A stretch of DNA of 64,000 nucleotides from Melieria omissa (lineage: Eukaryota > Arthropoda > Insecta > Diptera > Ulidiidae): the NCBI GenBank assembly GCA_963971225.1, contig OZ020268.1, positions 54,187,900 to 54,251,899 on the forward strand, written 5' to 3'. The position numbers and the translations under genes were made by a program. Under the pieces are notes generated by a model that ran no database searches, was not told the DNA's origin, and worked only from the letters and a program-made list of their open reading frames with translations. Shown here one piece after another: positions 34,441 through 46,893 of the stretch (its first letter is position 1; every line of letters begins with the position of its first letter).

Positions 34441-36119
34441 TAGCTGATCTCAATCGCTTCAGTTTAACTCAGATATTTCCATAAAAAACAAATTTTACAA
34501 AAACCCCAAAATAGCTAGAAATCAATAACAAATGCTCTGGGTTCATAAATTCAATAAAATTCGAACTGACTGAATTAAATTCTGACTTGGACAATTCAAA
34601 CGCACAGCTGCCCTCAATTAACATTTAATCTATGGGCCATAAACTTCAAATATTATTAGACAACTCAGTGAAATGCATCAATTGGCCAAAAGAACCAAAT
34701 GAGAATCAGAATCAAAGAAATGAAGTGCCACTGTTCATTAAAAAATCTTTCCTACAACTACCAATTTTTTTCTCCAAATATTACAAAGAAACTCCTGGCT
34801 CACGTGCCGCACTCATAAAAATCCACACAAAGCAGCACAAAATCAAAGAAAACTCATAAAACTGCATAAATACGATGCGAAATGAATGATTGCAACGCTC
34901 GATCAAAGAAATGACTTTATTTCCTTTTGCTGTCCCTACTTCTCGTTTAAGGATTTTTACGACCATTACAAACAATCATAAAATCACAATTCGAGCACAA
35001 AAATTGAGTTGCCATCGTCAGTTGCAAGAAATGTCAGATCCAGGCGATTGTATGGAGCCAAGTTTTCGCACCTTGTGCTGGTCAAGCGGCGATCCTGGCG
35101 TTGTTGCTGTGACAGTTGCAGTTCAATGAATATGGTCGAGTGTGCCGCCTGTGGCGCGCTCAGACAGACAGACTCGAGTGCTGTGCTGAGACAAAAGCGA
35201 GCATAATTGCCAAACTGAAGCGAAGCAGCTTACTTATCTAATCTTTTTTTCATGTTTGCAATTTGGCACGTTGCAAAGGATAAATTCTGAAGATGTTGAG
35301 GTGTGTTATTGGCGAGGGAGATGAAACATTTGCATACTGGGAGTTCTCACGGTTGGCTGCTTGAACTGATCAAGCGATTGTCTTTAATCTGAGATCAGGC
35401 ATTTTAGTATTGGTGAGCAACAGTTGGAAATGTACGGCTTAAGGATTTATCCTTTAAAAAACAATTTGTCGCACGTCTGACAGAAAATTTGTAACGTGTT
35501 TCTTTGAACATAAGTGGCCACACACGAGGAAAAGCAAAAAGAGTTTGTTAGCGCCTTAAAATCTATATTTGAATTTTATTTTTCAATTAAAAAATTTAAT
35601 TTTAAATTAAAAAATTATACTAAAAATTTTAAATTTTTTAAAAATTAATATTTTTAAATTAAAAAACTGAAAATCAATTAACTTTATTGAAAAAATGAAA
35701 ATTTCAAATAAAAATAAAAATACATTTGTTATTATTTTTTCATGTTTTCTATTTTAAAAATAACAGTTTAGTCGTCTTACTTAAAGTGTGACAATAATTT
35801 GAAAACATAACAACTGTCAATGACTTAGTGACAGGAAGAAAACAAAACCGACACAGCTCAGGCTTTGTAAACATTTTAATTGTCTTCGATTGTTTAGAGA
35901 TCCACTTTAACAAATGAACAACCAAAATCGTTGCTATTCTCCATATTTTGATTAAATTTTTGTTAGAAAAAAAGTTTCATTTTAATTAAAATCTCTTTTG
36001 TCAGCGAGCTGTCAGTGGTGCTGGGAATTTAGTTCATTTTCTGCTTCAATGAGTTTCGGTTGAAGAAGCCCAGGAAAATCATAAGCAAAAGTGATGTTTT
36101 GTGGTATTCACAATACATA
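34441..36119. other. Spacer, AT-rich
   Basis: No gene or mobile element was recognised. The region 35570-35720 is an AAATT-rich low-complexity stretch. The short open frames at 34632, 34890 and 35009 have no support beyond length. Confidence 0.4.
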
Positions 36120-36129
36120 TGAAGCACAC

Positions 36130-36175
36130 ATGATGGATGGATGGATGGATGAACGGATGGATAGATGAATGGGTG
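36130..36175. repeat. (GGAT)n tetranucleotide microsatellite
   Basis: About ten GGAT/GGAT-like units occur, interrupted by aacggat and agatgaat variants, after the sequence acacatgat. Confidence 0.85.
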
Positions 36176-36659
36176 CTGGCAATTCAGATACTAATCCAGG
36201 TAAAAACGAATGCAAAGAGGGAGGAAATATGACGATTTGGTGCATATTTACGTGTGATTAGGGTGGTGTGGTTTAGTGCAAAAAATTTTTATGGGAAATA
36301 ATTGCAGTGAACACTCACAAATTGGATTAAATTATAGTTGGGCATAAGCCATGCAATACACTATAATTTGTGTATTATTGCGCTTTCGCTGTTTAGATGC
36401 TACGCACAATTTTATGGATTTTGCACACTTTAATTCAATTTGAAGGGGCGAAATCTATGAAGAAGTATGAAAGTGCGAAAAATGTGTAGTGAAAATGAGA
36501 AATCTGGTTGGGCGGAAGAAATGCATTGATCGGATTAGCGAAATGGATAATGAAAGTGGCAAAGTGTAGGGTAATGTGGAGTGTTAAAGTTTTCGATGAA
36601 GAATGGGAATTTGGGGGTAGAAATAGAAAAATTGGTTAGTAAATAAAATGTGTGTATAA

Positions 36660-37320
36660 AATGATGAAACACTAAATTGGGTTCGATAGATATAAATTAG
36701 TAGAAGTCTGTTGTAAACTATTTGAGAAATAATCGATAAAATGTGCAATAAATAACTAGTGAAGAGTTGAGCTTGAGACTGAAAATTTTTGAAAATATGT
36801 AAATGGGATGATGATGAAATACTAAAATTGTTTCGAAAAAGATATAAACTAATGAAAGTCTCTAGTAGACTGCCTTAAGAAGGATCCAATGACCAATGAA
36901 GATGTCTCTAAGTCCAAGTCTTTTCTAAACCGCCTAAAAAAGGATCTGTGGAACGAAAGATTCAATAAAGAACCAATGAAGAGGTGAGTTTGAGACTAGT
37001 AAACATTTAAAATTTGTATATGAGATGAGGAAATATTAAATTTGGACTGGACAATATATAAATTAATGAAAGTCTCTTCAAAATTGCCTAAAAAAGGATC
37101 TATAGAACAACAGCTATAACAACTAACCAACGAAGAGTTGAGTTTGAAATACTAAATTTACTTCGAAGAACATATAAACCATTGAAAGTCTCATGTAAAT
37201 CGTCTGAAGAAGGATCGATAGTTCAAAAACTATTATAACTAACCAGTGAAGAGTTGAGTTTGAAATACAAAAATTAGTTCAAAGAAGGATCCAATAATCA
37301 ATGAAGAGCTGACTTTATTG
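36660..37320. repeat. Degenerate tandem array, unit about 150-170 bp
   Basis: A phrase set recurs several times in order: gaaatactaaa, ttcgaa-atataaa, taatgaaagtctc, gccta-aaaggatc, and aatgaagagttgagtttga. The last phrase appears at about 36760, 36975, 37130, 37245 and 37295 in diverged form. The unit is unrelated in sequence to the array at 33815-34440. No coding. Confidence 0.7.
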
Positions 37321-40300
37321 CTTCGAGCAAAACACAGAGTAAAATCTGGTTTTAAGAATCTAGAGCGAGTAGGACAAGAACTATGTTTAGTTAATTAGGT
37401 CCATGGATAGCAAAGATCCTTACAGACTACCAAAAATTAGTACGAGCACAATAATTTTATATATAAGTTGACCCTGAGAACTGGAGCTGGTTAGATTGGA
37501 AAGCTAACATTATTTGTAGAGGTCAGCAAATTAAAGTTAAACCTGATTATGTGCTTTATTGAGAGTTGAGTACTTGCTGAACTGTTTATCCAGGACTTTT
37601 GTCGTTGCAGGATGCGTTACCTGGACCAGTTACGGCTTACAGAAGAGAACATCAAGCCCCTAAGCCCCGTGAGTTAGGTAGGTCTCGGGAATGTTGTCTA
37701 ACAACTTATAGGTGGCACAATAGATCAGTTCTGGTCTCAGTGCAACAAACCCATCAAATTCTATTATATTTTAGGTTCAAAAACATCCTAATGTGCCATT
37801 TTAATGCTTTAAACCTGTGGTTTGTACTAAGAACTGTGCCTCCTAGAACATCGATTAAGCGCAGCTTAAAAGCTTCAATTACTAAGAGGTCTGTAAGCTC
37901 TTGATTTGCCTCGTGAGGGACTTCAGTTGTCCTTCCGTGTCTATCATATTCTGCGTTATATTTTCGGTAGCAGATTATGTCCCAACAAATTTCAATTGTT
38001 TACAAAGATGGTTTTTGTTTTCATAATGTCGAACAACTATAATTACCACTGTATAATGAAACAATTACAAACATGCACACAGCATAGTTCATAGTTAAAA
38101 CAATATTGACAACGTTGTCGTGCATCTTCCGCACGAAAAAATGAAACACTGTCACAAATGTCACGTTGCGTATCGACGTTGGCGTGTGTGACATGTGGCA
38201 TGTGCGCATGCGCGCACGCCTGCAACTTACCTGTGTCCCATATCGCTGGCACCCGCACATTATTCCATGTCTGGTAATTTGTGTAATATATCCGCATGTG
38301 GCCGGCATGAAGCGGCGCGTCTAATTGCATTAAATTGTCGCATTTCGAATGCAACGTCGAAATGTGTTGGGCATATGTCACTTGCATTCATTCGCTGGTG
38401 CTTCGTTTGTTCGGCACGAAATTGTTATCTAAAGCGATTCTGTTTTTTTTTCGATATTTTTGTTCATTTTTTTATGAGCCGCTTAATGATAAAACAATGT
38501 GTGTTTTTTTAGGTGCTTATTATTTGTATTGAAAAAGCATTAAACTTTTGTAATGGCTACAAATGAGTTTGTTGAATTTGTGTTGATTGTATTTCTTTGT
38601 ATTTGTTTGGTCTAATTTTAATGACATTATTTGCTGTGGCAATGTTATATTTTTCGGTTCATAACAACTTCATTATGTGGAGTGAATTTGGACATGAAAC
38701 AATTAAAAATATATTAAGCACAACTCTTAGTTTGCTGCTATTGGAGTCGTTATGAGTTTTGACAGTAACAGTGGTTTGTGAGTAATGAAAGCACGTTTAG
38801 TACAAATTTATGGGAAAATATACTGGAAATGACAAAAGGAGACTGTTATTCAGTTATATAAAAAAATTATAAATTGATGTTACCTATAATTTGTTAGAAT
38901 TCCAACTCCATAACTACCAGAGTCATCATCATTTTTACAAGCCTTGAATCTTAAAATATCTAACGAAACTTTTTCTTCCCCTCGTCTGAAGTAAACTTCT
39001 TCCCCTTTATAATTAAATCGATTAAAATTAATTTCCTGTCATTAATTATTTTATGCTCCTGTCCCATGTTCCTTAAAGTCTCTTGCCTCTCTTATCGCTT
39101 TCATCACAACGTCACAAAGACGATTCCAGACATGAAAACCACTTCGATAAAAGGTGTCACTGGCACTTAGCTCCTGTTCGGCGACCTCAACATTACTCCG
39201 AAAATATAAAAAAAATATAAAAAATATGCAGCGCACATAGCCACTGCCCATTGTCGCGTTAAACGTTGCAATTCACTGACTTCCTTAGGCGCTTCCTTCC
39301 TTGCTTCCCGCCTCGGCCAAGCGTAACCACGTGACGTGCCGGCACTTTACTGCACTTTTCCGTTGTGCTTTGCGCTTCTGTTTTACTTAACTACTGTTTC
39401 CTTAATGATGCTTTGCCTTTACTTTTTCTGTTGCTTCCTTAAAGGAAGCAGGATAATTGTTTATTCATATATATTTTTTTCATATTTTTATTGTTTGTAG
39501 TACATTTTTTGCAGGAAGTTGAGGGAGTACCTAATTATTTTTTGTTGCTGTATAATTTTAAGTACTTGATTCACTAATGATTGCGGTTTGCGCATTTAAT
39601 TGTGTGGGAAATTATTCAAAAATTTAGTTTAGAAAGTACGAGAAAAGAGGAAGAGAATCGTTTTGGTAGTGAAGTTGCAGCCTTAAGGAAGCGTAAAATG
39701 TTTACTTCCAGATGGTTTAGAAACCTGAATCCTGACCTTATCTTCTTTTAGATCTCTTTAGTTATTCAACACTAAGTTAAAAGTTGCCGATAGATAAAGT
39801 TGCTGGAAAATTTGATTCAAAAGAAGTTTACGGATGACTTTGATAAAAGTTGACCTCTTCAAAATTGTTCAATTGACTGTAGCTCTTAAACCAGCAGGGC
39901 TAGCAAACTGAAATAAAAAACACCTTGTAATAGAACACTTAAGCTTTTCCAAAACCGTTCAACTGTCTGTAACCCCTAAACCCTAATGCCTATTGACAGG
40001 AAATGTAACTGTATCTTGAAAAATTTTAAGAAACCCGTTTTGAAATGACATTGAAATCAATCTTCTGCTATAGCTTCCTAGACGGCTCACTTAATCCAAG
40101 AGTACTGAGTCAATTTGCATAGAGATGCCATCAAATTGTACAATAACTGAGGCTTAACTGCATGCACATTTTTTACAATATTTTTTACAAATAATTAGCA
40201 TTTTGTCTTTGCAGCAAGAAGAAAAATTCAAGGACACGTTAGGATTTACTAAAAAAAATTCTATCTGTAACCCCTTCGTACATTTTTTGTCATTTACTTA

Positions 40301-41514
40301 CTTGTCTATCATTTTCTTTTTGTCTCTCTTTTTTATTTCCTTGAAGCACAAATATTCAATTAACCGTTTTTTTCCACCATATAAATTAAAGAAAAAAATC
40401 AAATCTCTGACTGACAAATGATTATGCGTGTCTGCTGTCAAAACACAAATCGAAATTGAAGTTTATCTGAGCTCTGGTTGCTTCTATGCGCCAGCGGGCC
40501 TAATTTATGCAATTTCCCCTTTTTTTTTGGCTGCACAGGGAACATCATTGCCGCGTTGTCTGTGTCAGTGTAATGGCTATGACTGATGGAATGTCAGTCA
40601 GCATTTTTTACCACGCATCCTTTCCATCCTTTCCTTGTGTTGAAAAAGAGTGCACTGCGAAAATTTCAGTGATTGTGCGTAGTGCAATTAAATTCTTGTT
40701 AGCTATGGTTGGCCTCAAAGACTGACTTGGGGTTAGTAGCGTTGAGAGTGGAGTGCTTTTGTCATCTTTCGTTGAAGGGTTAACATTTCTAATGAACCTT
40801 GAAATTGTTGTCCCATGTGAATGTATGAGAAATTGTGAAAATGTTAACCATAAAATGAATTTGGTTATGTAATAAAATATGTGACAAATTGTAAATAGGA
40901 AAATGAGAGAAACTCTTTGAAGAAACAACTACAATAATGTAGTTTAAAATTAAAGAAAGAAAATATGTTTTTGAAGCGAATATAAATAACTCGAATTATT
41001 TGTCAGTGGTGCTACTATGCAAAGAAAAGAATGGAGTTATTATTAAAAATGTCTCCATATAAATCAGTTGTGACCACTTTGCAACTAGCAGGTTTAAGTC
41101 ATAAGAAAAAATCTTAACGACTCTTGATATCAAAACTTGGTTGTAAAATTTTAACAATTTTTAATGGGTTACTAAAGCTGTTGGTAAGTTAATCCATATC
41201 CACTAAGAATGAAAGTAATATTTTCAACAGTTTTAATTCAAACTAAAAAACTTCTAAAACTTCTTTACCGCTTCATCAAAATTATCTGTAGGGAACTCAA
41301 TCGTTATTAGTAATATTGTGAAATGACTGGAGTGAATGTCTCCGAATTCCATAGCCCGAGAGAGAGAACGAAAGAACGGATGAAATGATCCTAAATGCTC
41401 TCCGCCGATGTTAGGTTAGATTAGATAACTTCTGACTTCCAAGACATTGTGATGAGTCTTAGAGTTATTCATCGGTGCCATAATAAATGTTCAACAACAT
41501 CTGGACTTTGTTGT
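37321..41514. other. Long spacer without recognisable genes
   Basis: Frames at 37599-37904, 38021-38387 (-) and 40203-40421 were examined and have no family resemblance or codon-like composition. A region around 38160-38230 is rich in alternating purine-pyrimidine (gcatgtgcgcatgcgcgcac). The sequence 38430-38520 is T-rich. No transposon ends were identified, so this could be an intron or an enhancer-bearing desert, but the sequence does not say. Confidence 0.35.
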
Positions 41515-43085
41515 GGATGTATTAAACCTTCATGTAATTTTGAGACTATAAAAGTTGTGGGTCACTGGTCTATCAAGTGGATAGACTATATAGTGGATGA
41601 ACTAACTCTTTATAGCTAAGAAATCTTTAGGCTATGAAATCTGTCAAACCACTTTGTATTGGATGTCTTAAACCTTCAAAGCTAAAATGGTATAGTTTTT
41701 GTTAGACTATCAAAATTTTAGGCCACGGGTTTATCAAGTGGATGGATTAAATATGTAGTAAATGAACTAAATCTTCATAGCTATCAAAGCTGCAGGTTAC
41801 AGGACTATTATAGCTAAAGGTTTAACCATATCTGAATTTTTTAGTGGACATATTAAACTTTTATAGCTAAAATAGAATAGTTTTTGAGACAATAAAAGTT
41901 GTTGGTTACTACTAATCCATCAAATAGATGGACTATAAAGTGGATGAACTTAATCTTCATAGCTAAAATAGTAAGGGAGAGGGCTGGGGTGTGAACCGGG
42001 TTTTGTTTTTTGGCTCTAACTTTTCACAGAATAAAGATATCGAAAAATCGAAGATACCGTTGGAAAGGTGAATATATAACGCAACTTTGTTATGAAGACA
42101 GATTACCGTTTTAATTGAAACTTAACTCTCTACGTCCAATTTTCTGAGAACGTGATTTTTCGCTTTTTCAAAAAAGTGGCTGGGTTGTGAACCATCTGGA
42201 AAATCCCTATTAAAGTCGGAAAATACGAAGAAAACACCCATAATTTTTAAGTACATTGAGAATTTATTTAATCAGGAAGCCTCAAGAGGTGAAAAAAAGT
42301 TATAATGACGCCAATTAGGCCAAAAAATCGCAATGAATGAAAGTGCTCAATTTTTTGAATTTTCATCCTAATCGGTGTCGCAATGTTTGCTTGTGAAATA
42401 CGAATGCGTTCTCGCATTGGCTCACTTCAAGTGAACTCAAGAAAATCGGGTGAAATTACATAAAATTACTTTATTTTAATATATCCGTCCATATTTGACA
42501 GTGTTAGAACAAATGTAGTACGAAAAGCAGGTGGTTCATAACACAGCCACTTCAGTGGTTCACAGCCCAACCACGATGCCATTTTGGAAACTTTAAAATA
42601 AACGACACTTTCAATCATAATTCGACATAAACAAATATTGCATCGTAAGATAGAATCAAAACACTAAATAAACATGTATTACACAAACCTTTTTGCAATA
42701 AGCTCAGTCACTAAGATAGCACTTTAAAAAAAAGCCAAGAAGTTTTCGCAGTCGATTTTCAAACACGATGTCTTTCAAACTCGATTGCTGCCACAAGCAA
42801 TACATGTTTGTACTTCGGTGTAACCACAAAAGCAGAGTCATATCATAAGACAAAATTGACAGTTGAAAGATTGGCGATATGTCAATTAGGGAAAGAAAAA
42901 ATGGCAATGGTTCACACCCCAGCCTGGTTCACAACCCAGCCCTCTCCCTTACAGTTTCTGTTTGACCATCAAAATTTTAGGTCACGGGTCTATCAAAAGG
43001 ATGGAAGGTCTATAAGTGGATGAACTAAATCTTCATAGCTAAAGTTGTACAGTTTTTTTAGGCTATCAAAATGTTAGATCACGGA
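41515..43085. repeat. Degenerate tandem array, unit about 170-190 bp, split by a transposon
   Basis: The phrases cttcatagctaaaa, tagtttttgagac-atcaaaa, gtcac-ggtctatcaagtgga and gtggatgaactaaatc recur at about 41520-41970, and again after 42950 up to about 43085. The 41974-42949 element is inserted in one unit. Removing the element and one TA restores a unit that reads aaaatagtacagtttctg, closely matching neighbouring units. Confidence 0.72.
41972..42951. mobile_element. TA-flanked inverted-repeat transposon (non-autonomous) with six internal/terminal 16-bp motifs
   Basis: The element spans 41974-42949 (976 bp) between TA dinucleotides. The first 15 bases, AGGGAGAGGGCTGGG, are repeated exactly inverted at the other end, and similarity continues into TGTGAACC. 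The 16-bp motif GGCTGGGKTGTGAACC (with variants) occurs six times: 41982-41997 and 42178-42193 in + orientation; 42533-42548, 42557-42572, 42909-42924 and 42926-42941 in - orientation. All copies point inward. The surrounding tandem repeat proves the insertion and the TA duplication. No long frame exists; the 71- and 67-codon frames at the right end look random. A TA target and clustered subterminal repeats fit a Tc1/mariner-like or related cut-and-paste element, but the terminal sequence is not one I know. Confidence 0.8.
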
Positions 43086-43137
43086 ATCTTCGATCACTAA
43101 ATCACTGAAGCTAACTTTAAACCATTTCTGAAAAATA

Positions 43138-43814
43138 TTTTGAATCAGGGACCGAAAATAACTGTTATTTAACAATTTTCAAATCAAAAAAGCATAGCGA
43201 AAAAAATGCCGGAGGACTTTTTCAAATATACCATTATGATCATTAAGCCTCAGCTTTACGAATATTAACCGCCTTTTAAATTTTTGACTTTTACTATAAA
43301 AGTTAAAATTAACTGTTATTTTTAGCCGTTTATCATTTCAGGCAAAAATAACTGTTACTTTTGACTTTTATTAAAAATAACAGTTATTTTGTGACTTTTT
43401 ATTTATTTATTTTTTCGGTCAAATATATCAGGCAATTAAAATTTTTGCGAAGGCCGTTTGACCGACCAAAAAACTTTTGATACCATTTTTCCCATCTCAG
43501 CAGACCGCACATTCTGAATTATATAGTAAGACTTGTGTGATGAAAAAAATTGTATCAAAAGTTTTTTAGTCGGTCAAACGGCCTTCGAAAAAATTCAAAT
43601 TGCCTGATATATTTGACCGAAAAAATAAGTCACAAAATAACCGTTATTTTTGACCGATAAAATAAAAGTCAAAAGTGCCAGTTTTTTTTGCCTGAAATGA
43701 TAAAAGGCACAAAACAACTTTTATTTTTGCCGGGAAAAATAAAAGTTACAAGATAACAGTTAAAATCTGACTTTTTTGATAAAAACCATAACCAGTACGG
43801 TCCCTGTTTTGAAT
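43138..43814. mobile_element. hAT-type foldback element, 661 bp, with perfect 8-bp target duplication
   Basis: The element spans 43146-43806 and begins CAGGGACCG and ends CGGTCCCTG. It is flanked on both sides by TTTTGAAT. The two halves are long inverted repeats. For example aaggccgtttgaccgac (about 43450) is mirrored by gtcggtcaaacggcctt (about 43568), and atatatcaggcaatt by aattgcctgatatat. Only about 60 bp around 43485-43545 is unpaired. Both halves also repeat aaaataacagttattt-type units. The 8-bp duplication plus CAGGG ends indicate the hAT superfamily. No coding capacity; the RNA or single strand would form a near-complete hairpin. Confidence 0.85.
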
Positions 43815-46003
43815 AATTGCTTAGAAACTTTGAGTAAACATCAACAAATCTCCTGAGAAAAAAAATCATATAAAGATTTTAAATACTTTACTCAGAAACT
43901 TGCGAACTCTTTTAAAACACTTCTTTTTAGAAAAGTTTTTGCAGCATGAACTAATTTTGAATGGCATTTCTTACTATTTATCATTTGTTTAAGTTGAAAC
44001 TTACTCTTAACTGTCAGAGTAAATATTTCCACTGACTTTTGTTAGTTCATAAAATTAATGAAATCTCAATTAAACCCTGTTCAATGCATATTATAACAAG
44101 TTCTGACTGACTGACTGATTGACCGGCCCAGAGTAGCCCAAACAAAGCATAGAAAAAAAAGTTCACTATTGCAGGACACTCGCCTCGGGTAACCCTTTCT
44201 TGCCCTTTCTTGGTGAACAAACGTTGTTGGCCTTTGTTGGCTATTCAAGTAGTGAACGAAATATTTTGACATTTCCTAACACTGCATTGACGTGTTACAA
44301 GCGTTGTGCGCACATTCCGTGGCAGGACCAACATTTGAGCGACCCAATTATGAAAGGATAAAAATATTAAATGCTTTTTAAGACACTTTATTTCAATTGA
44401 AATTGTAAGACAGTAGCTCGTCAGCTCAAGTTGGGGTGACCACATTTTCACATTTTCACACTCGTCATGAATTGACAATTGTCATGCATGTGTCACAGGC
44501 GCAGGCAGACAGGATACAGGACATGGCACATGTTGTAATGCTTGTTTGATGTGTTGTTACTTCAGGACGATAGTATTTTTGTTGTTGTCTTTATTGTAAA
44601 GGAATTAGTATGAGGAATTGTCTGTCTGGTAGCGCGTGTGAACAGATTTGGAAGAGCAAAAGAAAAAACGGTATTGTGGGATTAGACTGCAATTCAATGT
44701 AACTGTAAATGAGTTTTTTATTGAATTTTTAATAAGTGGTGTTGTCATATGTCAAAAAATTGACAGCTGTCATGCTGTGCGTGCGTCCTTAGGGCATAGA
44801 CTGAAGATTGAAGCGACTGTTTATGCATTTAAAACACATTGAGCTAAGCTTAGCGCAGCAGTTTTAAGAGAATTTAAGCATTGAGTGGTTGTATAATGTT
44901 TTTAGCGGATTTTCACATATTTGGAGCAGGCAATGAGTGCCATAAATCCTTCAGACGATTCCTTCAGTAGAAGAAAACTGCAAAATATTTGCCAGTCAAA
45001 ATCTATGCAGAAAATATATAAAGGAAGGTTACAAAAACTCATTTGGCGGCAGCTGAAAGGGAGGCAATAGCTGACCGAGGCTACTGTCGTCGGTCACAAC
45101 AACCGCCCTTCTGTATGGCGGCGGTTTTTAATCTCGACTTATGCTGCGCTGGCGTCTCAAAGGACACGAACACGCGCACACACAGCTGCCAGCTGTCCAC
45201 TACGGCATTGTGCTCTACATATACCTTTTGAAAAGAAGAACAAGCAAACAAAAAATATATATCAAAAATTGCATCTTGGCCATGCTTGATTACATTGCTT
45301 TACGCAAGAAAATGTAGCAAAGGAAAAATAAATTACAATGGCAATTTGTATGCTTTGCAATACCCATCAATGCCACTGTTCGTCCGTGTGTCTGTCTGTC
45401 TGTCTGTCTGTCGGTGTTTTGTGCCAAGCGTGACGTGCACTTTCACGCTAATTATTGGGTTTGCTTTGGCGATGCAAGTTGTGTGATTGGACTTGGACTG
45501 CTGACTGTTTTTGAGGGGGTTTTTGGTATGGAAACTTTAGTGCGTTGGCGAAATTGCAAAGATTGGGAAATTGCAGAAAAACCTATAGAATAAAGTTGAA
45601 ATTTATGGCAAATTTTGTAACGCTCTTTGATGAGTTTTTCTTGGACACATGTGTCTATATTTCAACTGCAATTGACAGCTTTGCAGTCCGAGTGTGAATA
45701 ACCATAACTAATTGAATTGTGTTTGTAGGTCTTCTGAAGAATTAGTGAAATACTTGTATAAGCAATTTGATTAAATAATGCAGAAGATGCACATTATTCA
45801 GTATACAAGGCAATTTTGTTTAGTTTTTCATATAGTCTCTCATTTTCAAATTTGAACTTTTGAATAGCTAAGCTTTGGTATTTAAGTTAATGAATTTCTT
45901 GACTGCATCTTTGAATCCATGTCTCTGGAGCCATTAGACCAGTGCAATTTTCTGGTATAACTATTTCTCGACTTTTCGAAATGTGTTAAAAATTAACCCT
46001 CAT
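43815..46003. other. Spacer
   Basis: No genes were recognised. A (TGTC)n microsatellite of about six units lies at 45389-45413. Frames at 44081-44478 (-) and 45043-45486 (+) look random. Confidence 0.35.
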
Positions 46004-46316
46004 AATAATAATAATACTTGACTGGCACGACAGCCCGCTTACGCGAGACTAAGGCTTAGCTTCCCGCAACCAGCCGTGTTGTGCGTGTGAGTTTGTACGC
46101 GGGTGGAAGGGACCTATAGTTTTATGCCGCTTCCGAACGGCAGGTTGCAATTTTTACTCTCAGAGTTTGCCATTTCCAGCTGAGAGGACAGCCACCGAAA
46201 GAGAAAACGAGTTTTCCCGTTATTTTTTTTAGGTGTTATTACAGGCCGTATTTGAACCTGGGTCGCTGCCTTCGACTCGCGGTCCAACGTACTAACCAAC
46301 TGAGCCACGGCGGCTG
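46004..46316 (-). mobile_element. tRNA-derived SINE, about 310 bp, with (ATT)n tail
   Basis: On the - strand the unit starts with a tRNA-like head. It has an A box TGGCTCAGTTGGTTAG (about 46308-46290) and a B box GGTTCAAATAC (about 46260-46250), about 40 bp apart as in pol III genes. A tRNA-unrelated body of about 230 bp follows, and the unit ends in repeated ATT triplets at about 46018-46004. No paired acceptor stem is visible, so it is not a functional tRNA gene. A clear target duplication was not found. Confidence 0.72.
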
Positions 46317-46324
46317 CCTTAATT

Positions 46325-46425
46325 AAAAAATATTAAAGAAAAACCCAAAAAAAATTAAAAAAAATATTAAAGAAAAATCCCCAAAAAAATTACAAAAAAT
46401 ATTAAAGAAAAATCCCCAAACATGG
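46325..46425. repeat. Short tandem repeat, unit about 37-39 bp, 2.5 copies
   Basis: The sequence aatattaaagaaaaatcccc followed by an A-rich spacer is repeated head-to-tail about two and a half times directly upstream (in - strand terms) of the SINE head. Confidence 0.7.
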
Positions 46426-46774
46426 TACAGTACACAACTCAACTTTAGTGGATTCTATCACCAAATCTGTAAGCTTCAGGTTTATGATAGCTCAACTTTA
46501 AGTGAAAACTCTGAGGTTAGTAAAGGAACACAATGTCTTACAACCATCACCCTTGGCTTTTCAAGAAATTTTTCATCACTTTTCACAATAGTGATCCAGT
46601 TAGTATGCTAATTTTTTCTTTGCACGAAATCGCATCAAACTCGCACTGGGTGTCGTTGAAAATTTTATGATTTTGTTTTACTATTTCTCTGGAGTACTTT
46701 GATACAGTCCCTGATGCATTGGTTTTGCTTTTCTTACCTAACAGATGAAATTTGATGAATTTGAGTATTTTCAT

Positions 46775-46830
46775 CAGGGGCGTAGCCAAGGGAGGGGTTT
46801 TGGGTGTCAGAACCCCCCAAGGCCTGTAAT
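46775..46830. mobile_element. Solo hAT-like terminus
   Basis: CAGGGGCGTAGCCAAGGGAG, followed by a GGGGTTTTGGG tract and its C-rich echo, resembles the termini of the 21256-21382 MITE (CAGTGGCGGATCCAG). I found no matching right-hand terminus or duplication downstream, so this is a truncated element end at best. Confidence 0.4.
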
Positions 46831-46893
46831 TATTTAAAATTTTTAATCATTATGCATGGTATATACGTTCCCACAAAGAAGTTCTCGTCACCT

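Noticed and set aside
45389..45413. CRISPR-like regular short repeats
   Set aside because: It is a simple TGTC microsatellite without spacers, and the genome is clearly animal.
46240..46316. A functional tRNA gene on the - strand
   Set aside because: A and B boxes are present, but no acceptor stem pairs and a SINE-like body and tail follow.
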